Below the pieces are notes generated by a model. The model had not been told where the DNA came from. It made no database searches and worked only from the letters and a program-made list of their open reading frames with translations. A program made the position numbers and the translations under genes. Of a stretch of DNA of 64,000 nucleotides, positions 22,974 through 32,866 are shown in pieces. The stretch is from Methylophaga sp. (lineage in GTDB: Bacteria; Pseudomonadota; Gammaproteobacteria; Nitrosococcales; Methylophagaceae), in assembly GCA_002706095.1 (NCBI GenBank), contig PAJP01000016.1, positions 62,001 to 126,000 of the forward strand, in the 5' to 3' direction. Positions within the stretch are counted from its first letter, which is position 1. Every line of letters begins with the position of its first letter.

Positions 22974-23627
22974 CTATTGTTTGTTAGGTTTAAACAGGTA
23001 TTTCAGTCGTTTGAGATCATGATCATATTTACTTTCTAACTGTGTGATCTCGGCTTTCAGATCATTAATAGCTTGCTGTCTTACTTGAATTTCTTCTTTT
23101 GCTGCATCTAAGCGTTTTTGCATATTAGCAGTGATTTTGGCGCCACTTAGCTCACGTTGAGCAGCTTCATTTTGTAGTTGATAGAGATACTGTTTGAGAT
23201 CAGGTAGCTTTTGTTGATGCATCTCAATCTGTTCTTGTCGATAAGCTATATCACTATCACGTGCGCGAATAAGATCAGCTTCCGAGCGATACGTAATCAG
23301 TAATGTTTTATCATAAGCCTGTTGTGCCTGACGGGCTTCCTCTGCCTGTTTGGCTTGTGCTTCAGCTTGCAGACGCGCTTCTTCTTCGACTTTTTGCTGT
23401 GCAGCCTGCTCGAGCAATTCTTGCTCTGTTAGGGCCGCTGGTACACGCTCAATAAGACGCATGGTTTCAGCATCAATGATGTCGTAGCCTTTCTGTGCTG
23501 CAGCAGATGGCAGCGAGGTACTTAATGTCATCACACCATTCTCGTCAGGGAAGCGGTATAGCTGACCTGCTGAGACGGAAAGGCTGAATAAGCAGAAGAA
23601 TAAGAACAGGAATAATTTACGTATCAT
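22974..23627 (-). CDS. DUF4124-type periplasmic coiled-coil protein
   Basis: The 217 residues start with a signal peptide (LFLFLFFCLFSLSVSAGQ). Residues 20-55 resemble the DUF4124 domain (QLYRFPDENGVMTLSTSLP). From about 65 to 205 the chain is rich in Glu, Gln, Ala and Lys with heptad-like spacing, so it should form a long coiled coil. No function is known. It may be an envelope-associated structural or scaffold protein; this is a guess from architecture. Confidence 0.7.
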   Translation of the reverse strand: MIRKLFLFLFFCLFSLSVSAGQLYRFPDENGVMTLSTSLPSAAAQKGYDIIDAETMRLIERVPAALTEQELLEQAAQQKVEEEARLQAEAQAKQAEEARQAQQAYDKTLLITYRSEADLIRARDSDIAYRQEQIEMHQQKLPDLKQYLYQLQNEAAQRELSGAKITANMQKRLDAAKEEIQVRQQAINDLKAEITQLESKYDHDLKRLKYLFKPNKQ

Positions 23628-23655
23628 GATAATGTCTGTGTGATTGGAGTCATCT

Positions 23656-24411
23656 TTGAGTTTTCTCGATCAATTTATCTTGTTTTTGGTTTCATTGGTA
23701 GCCAATACTTTTTCTGCCTTCTCAGGTGGTGGTGCCGGGCTTATCCAATTTCCCGTATTAATCTTTCTCGGATTAAGTTTTTCTATTGCATTAGCGACTC
23801 ATAAAGTCGCTAGTGTGGCTCTAGGAATTGGCGCTGTTTTGCGCTATTTGAAAACAAGCCGATTAGAACGCCAATTTGTTTTATTAATGTTACTAACAGG
23901 ACTGCCGGGAGTCGTACTGGGTGGAAATATTATTTTGCTGGTCCCTGATCGTTGGGCAGAAATAGCATTGGGCATGTTAACCGGTGGATTGGGGATTTAC
24001 TCCATTCTCAAACCACAGTTAGGTCAACATTACGTGCCTGTACACAGAGATTGGAGCGGCTGCATCATGGGGGGATTGGTTTTATTTCTGATAGGCTTCT
24101 TAAATGGCTCTCTGACCTCAGGTACCGGGCTTTTTGTGACATTATGGCTGGTAGGCTGGTTTGGTATGGATTATCAGCGTGCAGTCGCTTACACGTTGAT
24201 AATGGTCGGGTTGTTTTGGAATGGTGCAGGTGCTATCACTCTGGGGCTGCTAGGTGATATTCGTTGGGATTGGTTGCCAGCATTGCTACTTGGCTCATTA
24301 CTGGGCGGTTATCTGGGATCTCATCTGGCAATAAAACATGGTAATCGTTGGATTAAACGTGCATTTGAAATCGTGACTTTGTGTATATCTGTGAAATTAA
24401 TCTACGGCTAA
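23656..24411 (+). CDS. TauE/SafE-family permease
   Basis: This is a probable inner-membrane transporter of the TauE/SafE (sulfite/organosulfur export) family, with about eight hydrophobic segments and paired glycine-rich loops (FSGGGAGLIQFPVLIFLGLS and NGSLTSGTGLFVTLWLVGWF). I chose TTG at 23656, 6 bases after GGAG, giving 251 residues; a TTG at 23644 would add four. The substrate cannot be deduced, and the neighbours give no clue. Confidence 0.78.
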   Translation: MSFLDQFILFLVSLVANTFSAFSGGGAGLIQFPVLIFLGLSFSIALATHKVASVALGIGAVLRYLKTSRLERQFVLLMLLTGLPGVVLGGNIILLVPDRWAEIALGMLTGGLGIYSILKPQLGQHYVPVHRDWSGCIMGGLVLFLIGFLNGSLTSGTGLFVTLWLVGWFGMDYQRAVAYTLIMVGLFWNGAGAITLGLLGDIRWDWLPALLLGSLLGGYLGSHLAIKHGNRWIKRAFEIVTLCISVKLIYG

Positions 24412-24414
24412 TGT

Positions 24415-25062
24415 TTAAGCCACACCAAATTGTTCTCGATAAGCCGCCACGGCTGGCAAAAACTCACCAAAATCAGGATTGTCTTTCAAATAACCTAGAA
24501 GATCGTTGAGAGAAATGATATTCAATACAGGAATATTATGTTCGGCTTGAACTTCTTGTATGGCTGATAATTCACCCTGACCGCGTTCCTGTCTATCTAA
24601 AGCGATAATCACGCCGGCGGGTTCTGCACCTGCGGCACGGATGATCTCAACAGACTCTCTTACGGAGGTTCCGGCAGAAATGACATCATCGATGATAAGT
24701 ACTTTGCCTTTGAGTTCTGCGCCAACCAATTGACCACCTTCACCGTGATCTTTGATTTCTTTTCGGTTAAACACATATGGCATATCTTGATTATGCTGAT
24801 CGGCCAGCGCAACAACGGTGGTAGAGGCGAGAGGTATGCCTTTATAGGCGGGGCCGAATAACACATCAAATTTCAGTTCAGAATCAGCAATAGTTTGAGC
24901 GTAGAATCGGCCGAGTTTAGCCAGGCTGGCACCACTATTAAATAAGCCGCTATTGAAAAAATAGGGACTTTGACGGCCTGATTTGAGCGTAAATGAGCCA
25001 AATCGTAAAACACCTGTGGCTAAGGCAAACTCGATAAATTCTTTTTGATACTGTTTAATCAT
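24415..25062 (-). CDS. pyrE: Orotate phosphoribosyltransferase
   Basis: PyrE makes orotidine 5'-phosphate from orotate and PRPP in pyrimidine synthesis. The 215-residue product has [17 protein letters not shown] near the start and the PRPP motif [17 protein letters not shown]. The start chosen is MIKQYQKEF at 25062, overlapping the metW end by 8 bases; the longer reading is unlikely. Confidence 0.95.
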   Translation of the reverse strand: MIKQYQKEFIEFALATGVLRFGSFTLKSGRQSPYFFNSGLFNSGASLAKLGRFYAQTIADSELKFDVLFGPAYKGIPLASTTVVALADQHNQDMPYVFNRKEIKDHGEGGQLVGAELKGKVLIIDDVISAGTSVRESVEIIRAAGAEPAGVIIALDRQERGQGELSAIQEVQAEHNIPVLNIISLNDLLGYLKDNPDFGEFLPAVAAYREQFGVA

Positions 25063-25660
25063 GTTGTTTTTGAACTCGGTAAATCGCGACCTGACCAAAT
25101 AAGTTAGGCAGACAACGTATTCCTAGACTGTCTTTATTGTTGTGATTAACAATGCTTCTGTTAAGCACGTTAAGGTGATAGTCATCACAAAGATTTTCAA
25201 AATCTTTAATCGTACATAAATGGATATTCGGTGTTTCAAACCAGGCATTCGGCAGTGTCTTTGAGACCGGCATTTTGCCGCCCAGCGCTAATTGCATTCG
25301 ACATTGCCAGTGTCCAAAGTTTGGAAAACCAATAATGCCATTCTTGCCAACACGGACGATTTCCTGCAGTAAGAAGTCTGGGCGTTGAATCGCTTGTAAG
25401 GTTTGCGACAAGATAACAAAGTCAAAACTCTGATCGGCAAATTGCGCTAAACCTTGATCCAAGTCTGCCTGGATAACGTTGATGCCGGCCTGAATACATT
25501 CTGCAAACTTACTGTTATCGATTTCCAGACCGTAGCCAGTGATATCTCGTTGTTGCAAATGCTTGAGCAGGCTGCCATTACCACACCCTAAGTCCAGAAC
25601 TTTGGCACCATTAGGAATCCAGTCACTGATAATTTGCTGGTCAACACGTAAGGCCATCAC
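25055..25660 (-). CDS. metW: Methionine biosynthesis protein MetW
   Basis: MetW is a methyltransferase-fold partner of MetX, needed for methionine synthesis in many proteobacteria. The 201 residues have the SAM-binding-type motif [12 protein letters not shown] and ends typical of MetW ([19 protein letters not shown]). Translation starts at GTG 25660 or the adjacent ATG 25657, overlapping the metX stop, so the pair is coupled. Confidence 0.93.
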   Translation of the reverse strand: MMALRVDQQIISDWIPNGAKVLDLGCGNGSLLKHLQQRDITGYGLEIDNSKFAECIQAGINVIQADLDQGLAQFADQSFDFVILSQTLQAIQRPDFLLQEIVRVGKNGIIGFPNFGHWQCRMQLALGGKMPVSKTLPNAWFETPNIHLCTIKDFENLCDDYHLNVLNRSIVNHNNKDSLGIRCLPNLFGQVAIYRVQKQHD

Positions 25661-26805
25661 TTCGCCCCCTCAGCAGCAATTTGTTGCATATAGGTACCAA
25701 AGATTTCTAAGTAACGAGGTATTGGCATCAAAAACGCATCATGACCCTGGTGAGCCTCGATTTCGGCATAACAGACGGATTTACCGGCAGCCAGCATCGC
25801 ATTAACAATTTCTTTTGAGCGCTCTGGTGAAAAGCGCCAATCACTTGTGAACGAGATAATGAGCGATTTCGCCTGAATCTTATCAACAGTCGCGACAAGA
25901 TCATGGTTAAAGTCCTGTGCCGGGTCAAAATAATCCAGTGCTTTGGTCATTAATAAATAGGTGTTGGCATCAAAGCGTTCAACGAAACTGGTACTTTGAT
26001 AACGTAGGTAACTTTCAATTTGAAACTCGACGTCGTAGCCATATTGAATGGCACCATTACGTAATTCGCGACCAAACTTTTCACCCATGGCCTCATCTGA
26101 CAGATAGGTAATATGTCCTAACATACGAGCTAATCCCAAGCCATGGCGTGGCAGGGTGTTATGTTTTATGTAATAACCATCATGGAAATCAGGATCAGAT
26201 TTTATTGCCGTTCTAGCCACTTCATTAAACGCAATATTTTGTGCTGAAAGTTTAGGTGCAGCCGCGATGACGATAGCATGGCGAACACGTTCTGGCAGGC
26301 TGATTGACCACTGCAAAGCCTGCATGCCACCTAAGCTGCCACCAATGACGGCTGCCCATTGCTCAATGTCTAGACGATCAGCCAGCATTGCTTGACTACG
26401 AACCCAATCAGGCACGGTCAGAATAGGAAAGTCAGGGCCGAAGAGTTCACCTGTTTCCGGGTTGATGGTGTTGGGGCCTGTGGAACCTTTACAGCCACCC
26501 AAATTATTCAGACACACAACATAAAAATGGTTGGTATCGATCGCCTTACCCGGACCAATAGCCGTATCCCACCAACCGGGTTTGCGGTCTTCCATCGTAT
26601 GGTAACCGGCGGCATGATGATCACCCGAAAGAGCGTGACAAATCAGTACAGCATTGCTGCCATCTTCATTTAATGAGCCATAGGTTTCATAGACTAAGTC
26701 ATAACTTGACAACGTCTTACCACAGTCCAATTGAAGTGGTATATCGATATGAATTGTCGATGGTTTCACCAGACCAACAGAGTCAGCTGGTATAGATTCC
26801 GGCAT
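25657..26805 (-). CDS. metX: Homoserine O-acyltransferase MetX
   Basis: MetX acylates homoserine with acetyl- or succinyl-CoA, the first committed step to methionine. The alpha/beta-hydrolase fold has nucleophile motif [13 protein letters not shown], and the catalytic Asp and His lie in the C-terminal third ([10 protein letters not shown] and [10 protein letters not shown]). I chose the start [11 protein letters not shown] at 26805 (382 residues). Acetyl versus succinyl preference cannot be settled by eye. It is coupled to metW. Confidence 0.94.
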   Translation of the reverse strand: MPESIPADSVGLVKPSTIHIDIPLQLDCGKTLSSYDLVYETYGSLNEDGSNAVLICHALSGDHHAAGYHTMEDRKPGWWDTAIGPGKAIDTNHFYVVCLNNLGGCKGSTGPNTINPETGELFGPDFPILTVPDWVRSQAMLADRLDIEQWAAVIGGSLGGMQALQWSISLPERVRHAIVIAAAPKLSAQNIAFNEVARTAIKSDPDFHDGYYIKHNTLPRHGLGLARMLGHITYLSDEAMGEKFGRELRNGAIQYGYDVEFQIESYLRYQSTSFVERFDANTYLLMTKALDYFDPAQDFNHDLVATVDKIQAKSLIISFTSDWRFSPERSKEIVNAMLAAGKSVCYAEIEAHQGHDAFLMPIPRYLEIFGTYMQQIAAEGAK

Positions 26806-26868
26806 ATATGGTTGATTCCCGTAAAAAGCGTTAAGTCTAATCAGACTGCCGTTGTAGCGCAATCTGGA

Positions 26869-27438
26869 TCATATATAGCGACCTGCTAATAATGGCATGA
26901 CTAACATTGATAAAACTTGTAACCCCAGTAATACAAACAGTGGAGATAAGTCTACTCCTGCAATAGGAGGGATGGTCCTTCTGACAGGTCTAAGTAATGG
27001 AGCATTCATCTTACTGACTAATGGCGCGACAGGGTTGTACGTGCCTGCCGGGGTTACCCAGCTTAAAATCACTTCGATGATGATACTGACAGTAAAAATA
27101 TTGATGAATAGTTGAAATAATTCTGCCAGGAGAATGGTGAGCCATAAAATACCTTGAGGCATTATGCCAGCGAGTAAACCCACAGCGATCATTTTTATTA
27201 GTGTCACACTGATGAGTAATACCAGCGTGGCTGTATCCCAGCGACCTGCAGCAGGGATAAAGCGGCGAAGAAACTTCACCGGTACCTGAGTGAGTTTGAT
27301 AATAAACTGCACCATTGGGTTGTGATATTCCCAATGTGCCCATTGCATGATCAAACGCAGAGCAACCACCACCATGTATAGATAGATGAGTGTATCAATC
27401 AGGAAAATCAGAGGGTTGCTTATATAACCACTAGTCAT
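26869..27438 (-). CDS. YggT-family membrane protein
   Basis: The 189-residue protein contains two tandem YGGT domains, each with a pair of membrane helices; FIPAAGRWDTATLVLL and RRTIPPIAGVDLSPLFVLLGL mark them. YggT proteins are linked to osmotic tolerance and cell-envelope or division functions, but the mechanism is unknown. The gene overlaps proC by 8 bases and belongs to the common yggS-proC-yggT block. Confidence 0.9.
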   Translation of the reverse strand: MTSGYISNPLIFLIDTLIYLYMVVVALRLIMQWAHWEYHNPMVQFIIKLTQVPVKFLRRFIPAAGRWDTATLVLLISVTLIKMIAVGLLAGIMPQGILWLTILLAELFQLFINIFTVSIIIEVILSWVTPAGTYNPVAPLVSKMNAPLLRPVRRTIPPIAGVDLSPLFVLLGLQVLSMLVMPLLAGRYI

Positions 27439-28264
27439 AGTCTTGTCCTAATTGTTCAGCGAGTTCATCAGCGCGTTGAGCTGCTGCCGTGAGTGCTTTG
27501 CTAAATAATCCGCGTAGATCGCCTTCTTCAAACACATCGAGCGCTCGCTCTGTTGTGCCGCCAGGCGATGTCACACGTTGACGAAGGACGCAGGCTGACT
27601 CATCACTTTCCAATGCCATTTTAGCTGCACCAAAGCTGGTTTCCAGCGCGAGTAATCGTGCCGTTTCTTCTGGAAGCCCTAATTCCATTCCTGCTGTTTG
27701 CAGCGCTTCCAGCACCAGGAAAAAATACGCAGGGCCACTGCCAGATAGAGCTGTTACGGCATCCATCTGTTTTTCATCGCTAATCCACAAAGCAAGGCCA
27801 ACCGCTCTTAACATGGATTCCGCTAATTCATGTTGAGCGGATGTCACGTAATCATTGGCACATAGAGCGGTAGCGCCCGCCTGAACCAAAGAGGGTGTAT
27901 TTGGCATGGCTCTGACAATCGCAGCTTGTTCAAAGTCTAACCAGCGAGTGATGTCATCCAATCGAATACCTGCCGCAATAGAAATGAGTAATTTATCTTG
28001 TTGCCAAGCCGGTGAGATTTGGCGAATGACGGATTGCAACTGCTGCGGTTTTACCGCCAGAATCACTACATCAGCATCAGCAATCGCAGCCAGATTGTCA
28101 GTGAATGTTTTGACACTGTAGCGTGAGGTTAAATTATCCAGTGCTTCAGTGTTTGCATCAGAAACATGAATGTTATCAGCGGCAAAGTCATTACTAATCA
28201 GCCCGCCTATCAGGCTGCGCGCCATATTGCCGCCACCAATAAATGCGATTGTGCATTGCTTCAT
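27431..28264 (-). CDS. proC: Pyrroline-5-carboxylate reductase
   Basis: ProC reduces pyrroline-5-carboxylate to proline with NAD(P)H. The 277 residues begin with the Rossmann motif FIGGGNMARSLIGGL; the C-terminal half has the catalytic and dimer segment ALSGSGPAYFFLVLEAL and VTSPGGTTERALDVFE. Its place between yggS and yggT is standard. Confidence 0.95.
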   Translation of the reverse strand: MKQCTIAFIGGGNMARSLIGGLISNDFAADNIHVSDANTEALDNLTSRYSVKTFTDNLAAIADADVVILAVKPQQLQSVIRQISPAWQQDKLLISIAAGIRLDDITRWLDFEQAAIVRAMPNTPSLVQAGATALCANDYVTSAQHELAESMLRAVGLALWISDEKQMDAVTALSGSGPAYFFLVLEALQTAGMELGLPEETARLLALETSFGAAKMALESDESACVLRQRVTSPGGTTERALDVFEEGDLRGLFSKALTAAAQRADELAEQLGQDYD

Positions 28265-28312
28265 TTGTTCACCTTTGTATCTGTATTCGTTGGAATTTGA
28301 TGCATTAAATGC

Positions 28313-29002
28313 TTAACGTTTATCACGTTGTCCAAATAATGCTGTCCCGATGCGTACCATTGTACTGCCACAAGCGATGGCTGTAGACATATCTGCACTC
28401 ATTCCCATAGATAGAGTATCAACCTGCGGGTATGTCTGACGTAATTGCTGAAACAATTCATAAGCACGTGAGAAGCTGTCTTTTTCTTCGTCGGTGGATT
28501 GTTTGGGAGAGGGAATAACCATCAATCCTCTTAGGCAAAGCTTATCGAGAGTGGCGATATAGTCAGCCAATGTCTGTAGCTTTTCCGGACTGGTGCCTGA
28601 TTTGGTGTCTTCTTCATCAATATTGATTTGTATGCAGACATTGAGAGGCGCAAGTGAATCCGGTCTGTGCTCATCTAAACGGCGGGCAATTTTTTCTCTA
28701 TCAACGCTCTGAACCCAATCAAAATGCCCGGCGATATCACGGGTTTTATTCGATTGGATAGGACCAATGAAATGCCATTCCAGATCAAGATCAGCTAAAG
28801 CATCAATCTTATCCAAGGCTTCCTGCAAATAGTTTTCACCAAACTGGCGCTGACCGAGTAACGCCACTTCACGCAATGCCTCTGCAGGCCATGTTTTGCT
28901 GACGGCCAATAATTGTATGCTTTTCGGATCACGTTGTGCGGAAGATGCCGATGTCGATATTTCGTGATGAATTTGTTGGAAACGTTTTTTTACATCTGTC
29001 AT
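28313..29002 (-). CDS. yggS: PLP homeostasis protein YggS
   Basis: YggS is a PLP-binding protein without known catalysis that keeps vitamin B6 and amino-acid pools balanced. The 229-residue product has the PLP-lysine motif LLAVSKTWP near the start and the phosphate-binding SMGMSADMSTAIACGSTMVR at the end. The start is ATG at 29002 (MTDVKKRFQQ); an extra 13 upstream codons are unlikely. It is divergent from pilT. Confidence 0.94.
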   Translation of the reverse strand: MTDVKKRFQQIHHEISTSASSAQRDPKSIQLLAVSKTWPAEALREVALLGQRQFGENYLQEALDKIDALADLDLEWHFIGPIQSNKTRDIAGHFDWVQSVDREKIARRLDEHRPDSLAPLNVCIQINIDEEDTKSGTSPEKLQTLADYIATLDKLCLRGLMVIPSPKQSTDEEKDSFSRAYELFQQLRQTYPQVDTLSMGMSADMSTAIACGSTMVRIGTALFGQRDKR

Positions 29003-29092
29003 GTTGCAAGCCTCATAAGGGCGCGATACCTTTATACACATTGCTTAAATTTTCAATTAACTAGACTACACCAAACCGCATAGGAATCGTTG

Positions 29093-30130
29093 ATGGATAT
29101 TACTGAATTGCTTGCGTTCAGCGCAAAAAACAATGCTTCGGATTTACATGTTTCATCAGGTGAGCCGCCAATGATCCGTGTCGATGGTGATATCAAGCGC
29201 ATTAACCTGCCAGCGATGGAACATAAAGATGTTCACGCGATGATTTATGACATTATGAATGACAAACAGCGCAAGGACTTTGAAGAGTTCCTGGAAGCTG
29301 ATTTCTCATTTGAGGTGCCGGGCTTGGCTCGTTTTCGTGTCAATGCTTTCAATCAGAACCGCGGTGCAGCGGCTGTTTTTAGAACGATTCCATCCAAAGT
29401 ACTGAGTCTTGAAGATCTTGGCGCTCCCGATATTTTTAAAACCATAGCGGACAATCATCGCGGAATTGTATTGGTCACCGGGCCAACCGGTTCAGGTAAA
29501 TCCACCACGCTGGCAGGCATGATTAATTATCGAAATGAAAAAGATAATGAACACATTTTAACCATAGAAGACCCGATCGAATTCGTACATCAAAGTAAAA
29601 AATGTTTGATCAACCAACGTGAAGTGCATCGTGATACACATGGTTTTAGTGAAGCGCTTAGAAGTGCTTTGCGTGAAGATCCAGATATCATTCTGGTAGG
29701 TGAGTTACGTGATCTGGAGACAATTAGATTGGCGTTGACAGCCGCTGAAACCGGGCATTTAGTCTTTGGTACCTTACATACCTCGTCTGCAGCAAAAACC
29801 ATTGACCGCATCATTGACGTGTTCCCTGCTGCGGAAAAAGATATGGTGCGTTCCATGTTATCTGAATCATTGCGCGCGGTTATTTCGCAAACATTAATGA
29901 AAAAAGTCGGCGGTGGTCGAATTGCTGCGCATGAAATCATGATTGGCACGCCTGCCATCAGAAATCTAATACGCGAAGATAAAGTACCGCAGATGTACTC
30001 TGCTATTCAGACGGGCGGCGCTATTGGTATGCAAACGTTAGATCAGTGTTTACAAGATTTGGTCAGAAGACAAAAAGTGACAAAACAGGAAGCATTACCA
30101 CGTGCTGTTAATAAAGACTTATTCCGTTAA
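29093..30130 (+). CDS. pilT: Type IV pilus retraction ATPase PilT
   Basis: PilT is the hexameric ATPase that depolymerises type IV pili for twitching motility and DNA uptake. The 345-residue product has Walker A GPTGSGKST at 130-138, the Asp box, LTIEDPIEFVHQ, Walker B-type SALREDPDIILVGELRD and the AIRNLIRE motif essential for retraction. ATG at 29093 is preferred to the TTG one codon upstream. pilU follows 11 bases later. Confidence 0.96.
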   Translation: MDITELLAFSAKNNASDLHVSSGEPPMIRVDGDIKRINLPAMEHKDVHAMIYDIMNDKQRKDFEEFLEADFSFEVPGLARFRVNAFNQNRGAAAVFRTIPSKVLSLEDLGAPDIFKTIADNHRGIVLVTGPTGSGKSTTLAGMINYRNEKDNEHILTIEDPIEFVHQSKKCLINQREVHRDTHGFSEALRSALREDPDIILVGELRDLETIRLALTAAETGHLVFGTLHTSSAAKTIDRIIDVFPAAEKDMVRSMLSESLRAVISQTLMKKVGGGRIAAHEIMIGTPAIRNLIREDKVPQMYSAIQTGGAIGMQTLDQCLQDLVRRQKVTKQEALPRAVNKDLFR

Positions 30131-30141
30131 AGAGGTGTGAT

Positions 30142-31284
30142 ATGGAAATTGTCACAATTTTAAAAGCCGCTGTGAAACATGATGCTTCAGATGTGTTCAT
30201 CACCGCTGGTCGGCCCGTCACCTTAAAGGTCAATGGGCGTATGGCGACACTCTCACAAGATGCACTGCAGGATGATGAGGCCAGGGATTTAGTATTAAGC
30301 ACGATGTCTGATGCTCAGAAAAAAACATTTGAGCGTGAAAAAGAGTGTAACTACGCACTGGAGACTAAGGGCGCAGGTCGTTTTCGTATTAGTGCTCTTT
30401 ATCAACGCAATAAAATTGCCATGGTGATGCGTCGAATTAAAGACGAGATTCCTACTATTGAAGACATCCATGTGCCTCAAGTCATCAAAGAATTATCGAT
30501 GACAAAACGTGGTTTAGTCATTTTTGTTGGTGCAACAGGCAGTGGTAAGTCAACGACATTGGCTGCCATGATCGGTTACCGTAATCAGAATAGTACGGGT
30601 CACATTTTGACGATTGAAGATCCTATTGAGTTTGACCATAAACACGCTGGCTGTGTTGTTACACAACGAGAAGTTGGAATAGACACTGACTCGTATGAAA
30701 TCGCGCTTCGTAACTCTTTGCGGCAGGCGCCGGATGTGATCATGATTGGTGAGATACGTACCCGTGAGACGATGGATTACGGTGTCGCATTTGCCGAAAC
30801 CGGTCATCTTTGTTTATCCACCTTACATGCAAATAACGCGAACCAGGCGATGGACAGGATTATCAACTTTTTTCCTGAAGAGCGTCATCAACAGTTATTT
30901 TTAGATCTTTCCTTAAATCTGAAAGCCGTTATCGCTCAGCGACTAATCCCTAAAAAAGATGGCTCGGGCAGGGCTGTTGCGGTTGAGGTGCTTCTGAATA
31001 CGCCGCTGATTGCTGATTTGATCGAGAAGGGCAAGGTTTATGAAATTAAAGAAGTGATGAAACGCTCTAAAGAGCTGGGTATGCAGACATTTGATCAGGC
31101 CGTCTATGACTTGTACAAAGCCGGTGAAATCAGCTACGAGGAAGCCTTACGTAACGCTGACTCAGCTAACGAAGTACGGCTAATGATTAAATTGGGTATG
31201 GAGTCGGGGGAACTGGCTAAAGACAGTGCTGTTTCCAGTTTATCCTTACAAGCTGAACCTGAGGATGTAATAGGGCGTATGTAG
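30142..31284 (+). CDS. pilU: PilT-dependent retraction ATPase PilU
   Basis: PilU is a PilT paralogue that helps PilT under load. The 380 residues contain Walker A GATGSGKSTT, LTIEDPIEFDHK and RQAPDVIMIGEIR, with the longer C-terminal tail of PilU compared with PilT. It is preceded by AGAGG and lies in a pilT-pilU operon. Confidence 0.95.
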   Translation: MEIVTILKAAVKHDASDVFITAGRPVTLKVNGRMATLSQDALQDDEARDLVLSTMSDAQKKTFEREKECNYALETKGAGRFRISALYQRNKIAMVMRRIKDEIPTIEDIHVPQVIKELSMTKRGLVIFVGATGSGKSTTLAAMIGYRNQNSTGHILTIEDPIEFDHKHAGCVVTQREVGIDTDSYEIALRNSLRQAPDVIMIGEIRTRETMDYGVAFAETGHLCLSTLHANNANQAMDRIINFFPEERHQQLFLDLSLNLKAVIAQRLIPKKDGSGRAVAVEVLLNTPLIADLIEKGKVYEIKEVMKRSKELGMQTFDQAVYDLYKAGEISYEEALRNADSANEVRLMIKLGMESGELAKDSAVSSLSLQAEPEDVIGRM

Positions 31285-31295
31285 CTGTTGTTTTT

Positions 31296-31325
31296 TTGAC
31301 ACAGCATTCACGCAATCACTAATAA
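31296..31325 (+). promoter_or_regulatory. Putative sigma70 promoter of the OmpA-family gene
   Basis: A perfect -35 TTGACA lies at 31296-31301; 17-18 bases later comes CTAATA or TAATAA (31319-31325), a weak -10. It is about 120 bases upstream of the lipoprotein start, which would give a long leader. Confidence 0.35.
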
Positions 31326-31444
31326 GATCTATTAGACGTCAAGCAAATACTGGTTTAATATGTAGCGAAAGTACCACACTCGGTATTGAGCAAATCAAAA
31401 TTTAAGACGTGTTCATTTATTTTTCTACGGAAAAGGAAGGCAAT

Positions 31445-32278
31445 ATGAAATTATCAAAACTCCTGTCAGCAGCGTTTGCAATAGCTTTGCTGGCTGGTTG
31501 TGCGGGTAATCCGAAAACAACTAACCAAAACATTATGTGTGCAGTAGGTGGTGCTCTAGTTGGTGGTGCCGCAGGCGCTGCCGCAGGTGATTCTGATGCT
31601 GCAGCTGGAAGTGCTGTAGTAGGTTCAATGCTCGCACTATTACTTTGCCCTAACGGTGAAGAAGAACAAGAAGCAGCAGTAGAAAAACCAGTATGTGCTG
31701 TAGAGCCACCTCCAGGTGCCTTAGTTGATCAAAATGGTTGTGCATATGACACAGATAAAGATGGTGTGTACGACGGTATCGACATGTGCCAACAAACACC
31801 TCCTGGTGTGACTGTTGACCGCGTAGGTTGTGCGCTCGATTCTGATGGTGATGCAGTGCCTGATTACAAAGATCTGTGTCCTAACACACCTAAAGGCGTC
31901 ATCGTTGACCAAGATGGTTGCCCATTAGCAGGTGAAAAAGTGCTGTCTTTAGAAGGCGTTAATTTCGCATTTGATAAAGCGACGTTGACTGACGATGCGA
32001 AACAAATTCTTGAAGAAGCTGTTTCTGTTCTGAAAGATACTGATAGCGTTGTTGAAGTACGTGTTGAAGGTCACACTGATAGCATCGGTACTGAAGCATA
32101 CAACAAACAACTGTCACAAGAACGTGCTCAGTCTGTTGTTGACTACCTGACTTCTCGTGGTATCAATGGTAGCTACCTGATCCCAGTAGGTATGGGTGAA
32201 AAATTCCCAGTTGCTACAAATGATACAGACGCTGGAAGAGCGAAAAACCGTCGTGTTGATTTCGTTGTTAACGAATAA
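31445..32278 (+). CDS. OmpA-family outer-membrane lipoprotein with calcium-type repeats
   Basis: The 277-residue product has a lipobox (LLAGC, lipidated Cys19), then a glycine-zipper stretch (VGGALVGGAAGAAAG). Two thrombospondin-3-like Asp-rich repeats follow (DTDKDGVYDGIDMC and DSDGDAVPDYKDLC), with paired Cys. The C-terminal OmpA domain (about 165-277) has the peptidoglycan-binding pattern GHTDSIGTEAYNKQLSQERA and NRRVDF. It probably ties the outer membrane to peptidoglycan. ATG at 31445 follows GGAAGG. A strong terminator follows. Confidence 0.9.
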   Translation: MKLSKLLSAAFAIALLAGCAGNPKTTNQNIMCAVGGALVGGAAGAAAGDSDAAAGSAVVGSMLALLLCPNGEEEQEAAVEKPVCAVEPPPGALVDQNGCAYDTDKDGVYDGIDMCQQTPPGVTVDRVGCALDSDGDAVPDYKDLCPNTPKGVIVDQDGCPLAGEKVLSLEGVNFAFDKATLTDDAKQILEEAVSVLKDTDSVVEVRVEGHTDSIGTEAYNKQLSQERAQSVVDYLTSRGINGSYLIPVGMGEKFPVATNDTDAGRAKNRRVDFVVNE

Positions 32279-32304
32279 AACAAGACAACATCACAAGTGA
32301 TGAT

Positions 32305-32334
32305 AAAAGGCCCTGCTTGCAGGGCCTTTTTTTT
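32305..32334 (+). terminator. Intrinsic terminator of the OmpA-family gene
   Basis: AAAAGGCCCTG (32305-32315) pairs with CAGGGCCTTTT (32320-32330) around a CTTG loop, followed by further T residues to 32334. It lies 27 bases after the stop codon. Confidence 0.92.
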
Positions 32335-32793
32335 ATCCTTATCCAGGAGAATGATTAAATCGTTATAGTAGCCATCAGCCACTGCAGAGTAGTTAAGCAC
32401 TCATGCAGACTTGGTTTGCAATGGGTATGGAGAACACTAGGCGAGTTATATCTGTTTGCTTTGATCTGTAAGCCCTCTCTCAGTGGTCGATTCTTGACTA
32501 CAAGTACTCCTCTAAGGTTTGAGTGGAACAATTCTATTATCTAATAGGAGAGAAAAAACTGACTTGAGCTGAGAGATAAAAGGAGTTTTTCCTATATTAG
32601 AATAAGCCCTGTTTATCTATTATTAATTTCAGCTTTACGGCTTTCATTGGTTTTCCCTTCGCCCTTTCAGTTTTCTGATGAGGGCTTTTTTTTGCCTGAA
32701 GAAAATCCATTTAAAAAGATTGAGGATTAATAAGGTCACCTCAACGTGCAAGCTGTTTTCTTTGGAAGCAGAGAAAATAAATTGATCCTCCAT
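32335..32793. other. Gene-poor stretch with a possible small-RNA terminator
   Basis: No convincing protein gene is seen between the OmpA-family terminator and the xoxF terminator. A second plus-strand terminator-like element lies at 32661-32693, with no gene in front of it. A 64-codon minus-strand frame across the xoxF terminator looks like chance. Confidence 0.5.
32661..32693 (+). terminator. Orphan terminator-like hairpin
   Basis: GCCCT-TT-CAG, loop TTTT, CTG-ATG-AGGGC (32661-32685) forms a 5+3 bp stem with an internal loop, followed by eight T. There is no upstream gene after the OmpA terminator, so it could end a small RNA. Confidence 0.5.
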
Positions 32794-32832
32794 AAAAAAA
32801 GACTCCGATGATATGTCTATCACCGGAGTCTT
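32794..32832 (-). terminator. Intrinsic terminator of xoxF
   Basis: AAGACTCCG (32799-32807) pairs with CGGAGTCTT (32824-32832), the inner TGATA/TATCA extends the stem, and on the minus strand it is followed by a seven-T run (32800-32794). It lies 34 bases after the xoxF stop. Confidence 0.9.
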
Positions 32833-32866
32833 ATGCACTGTGTCAATCTATAGTATAAGGATGATC

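Noticed and set aside
32644..32838. Minus-strand frame of 64 codons
   Set aside because: It spans the xoxF terminator and an orphan hairpin, has no ribosome binding site and resembles no family.
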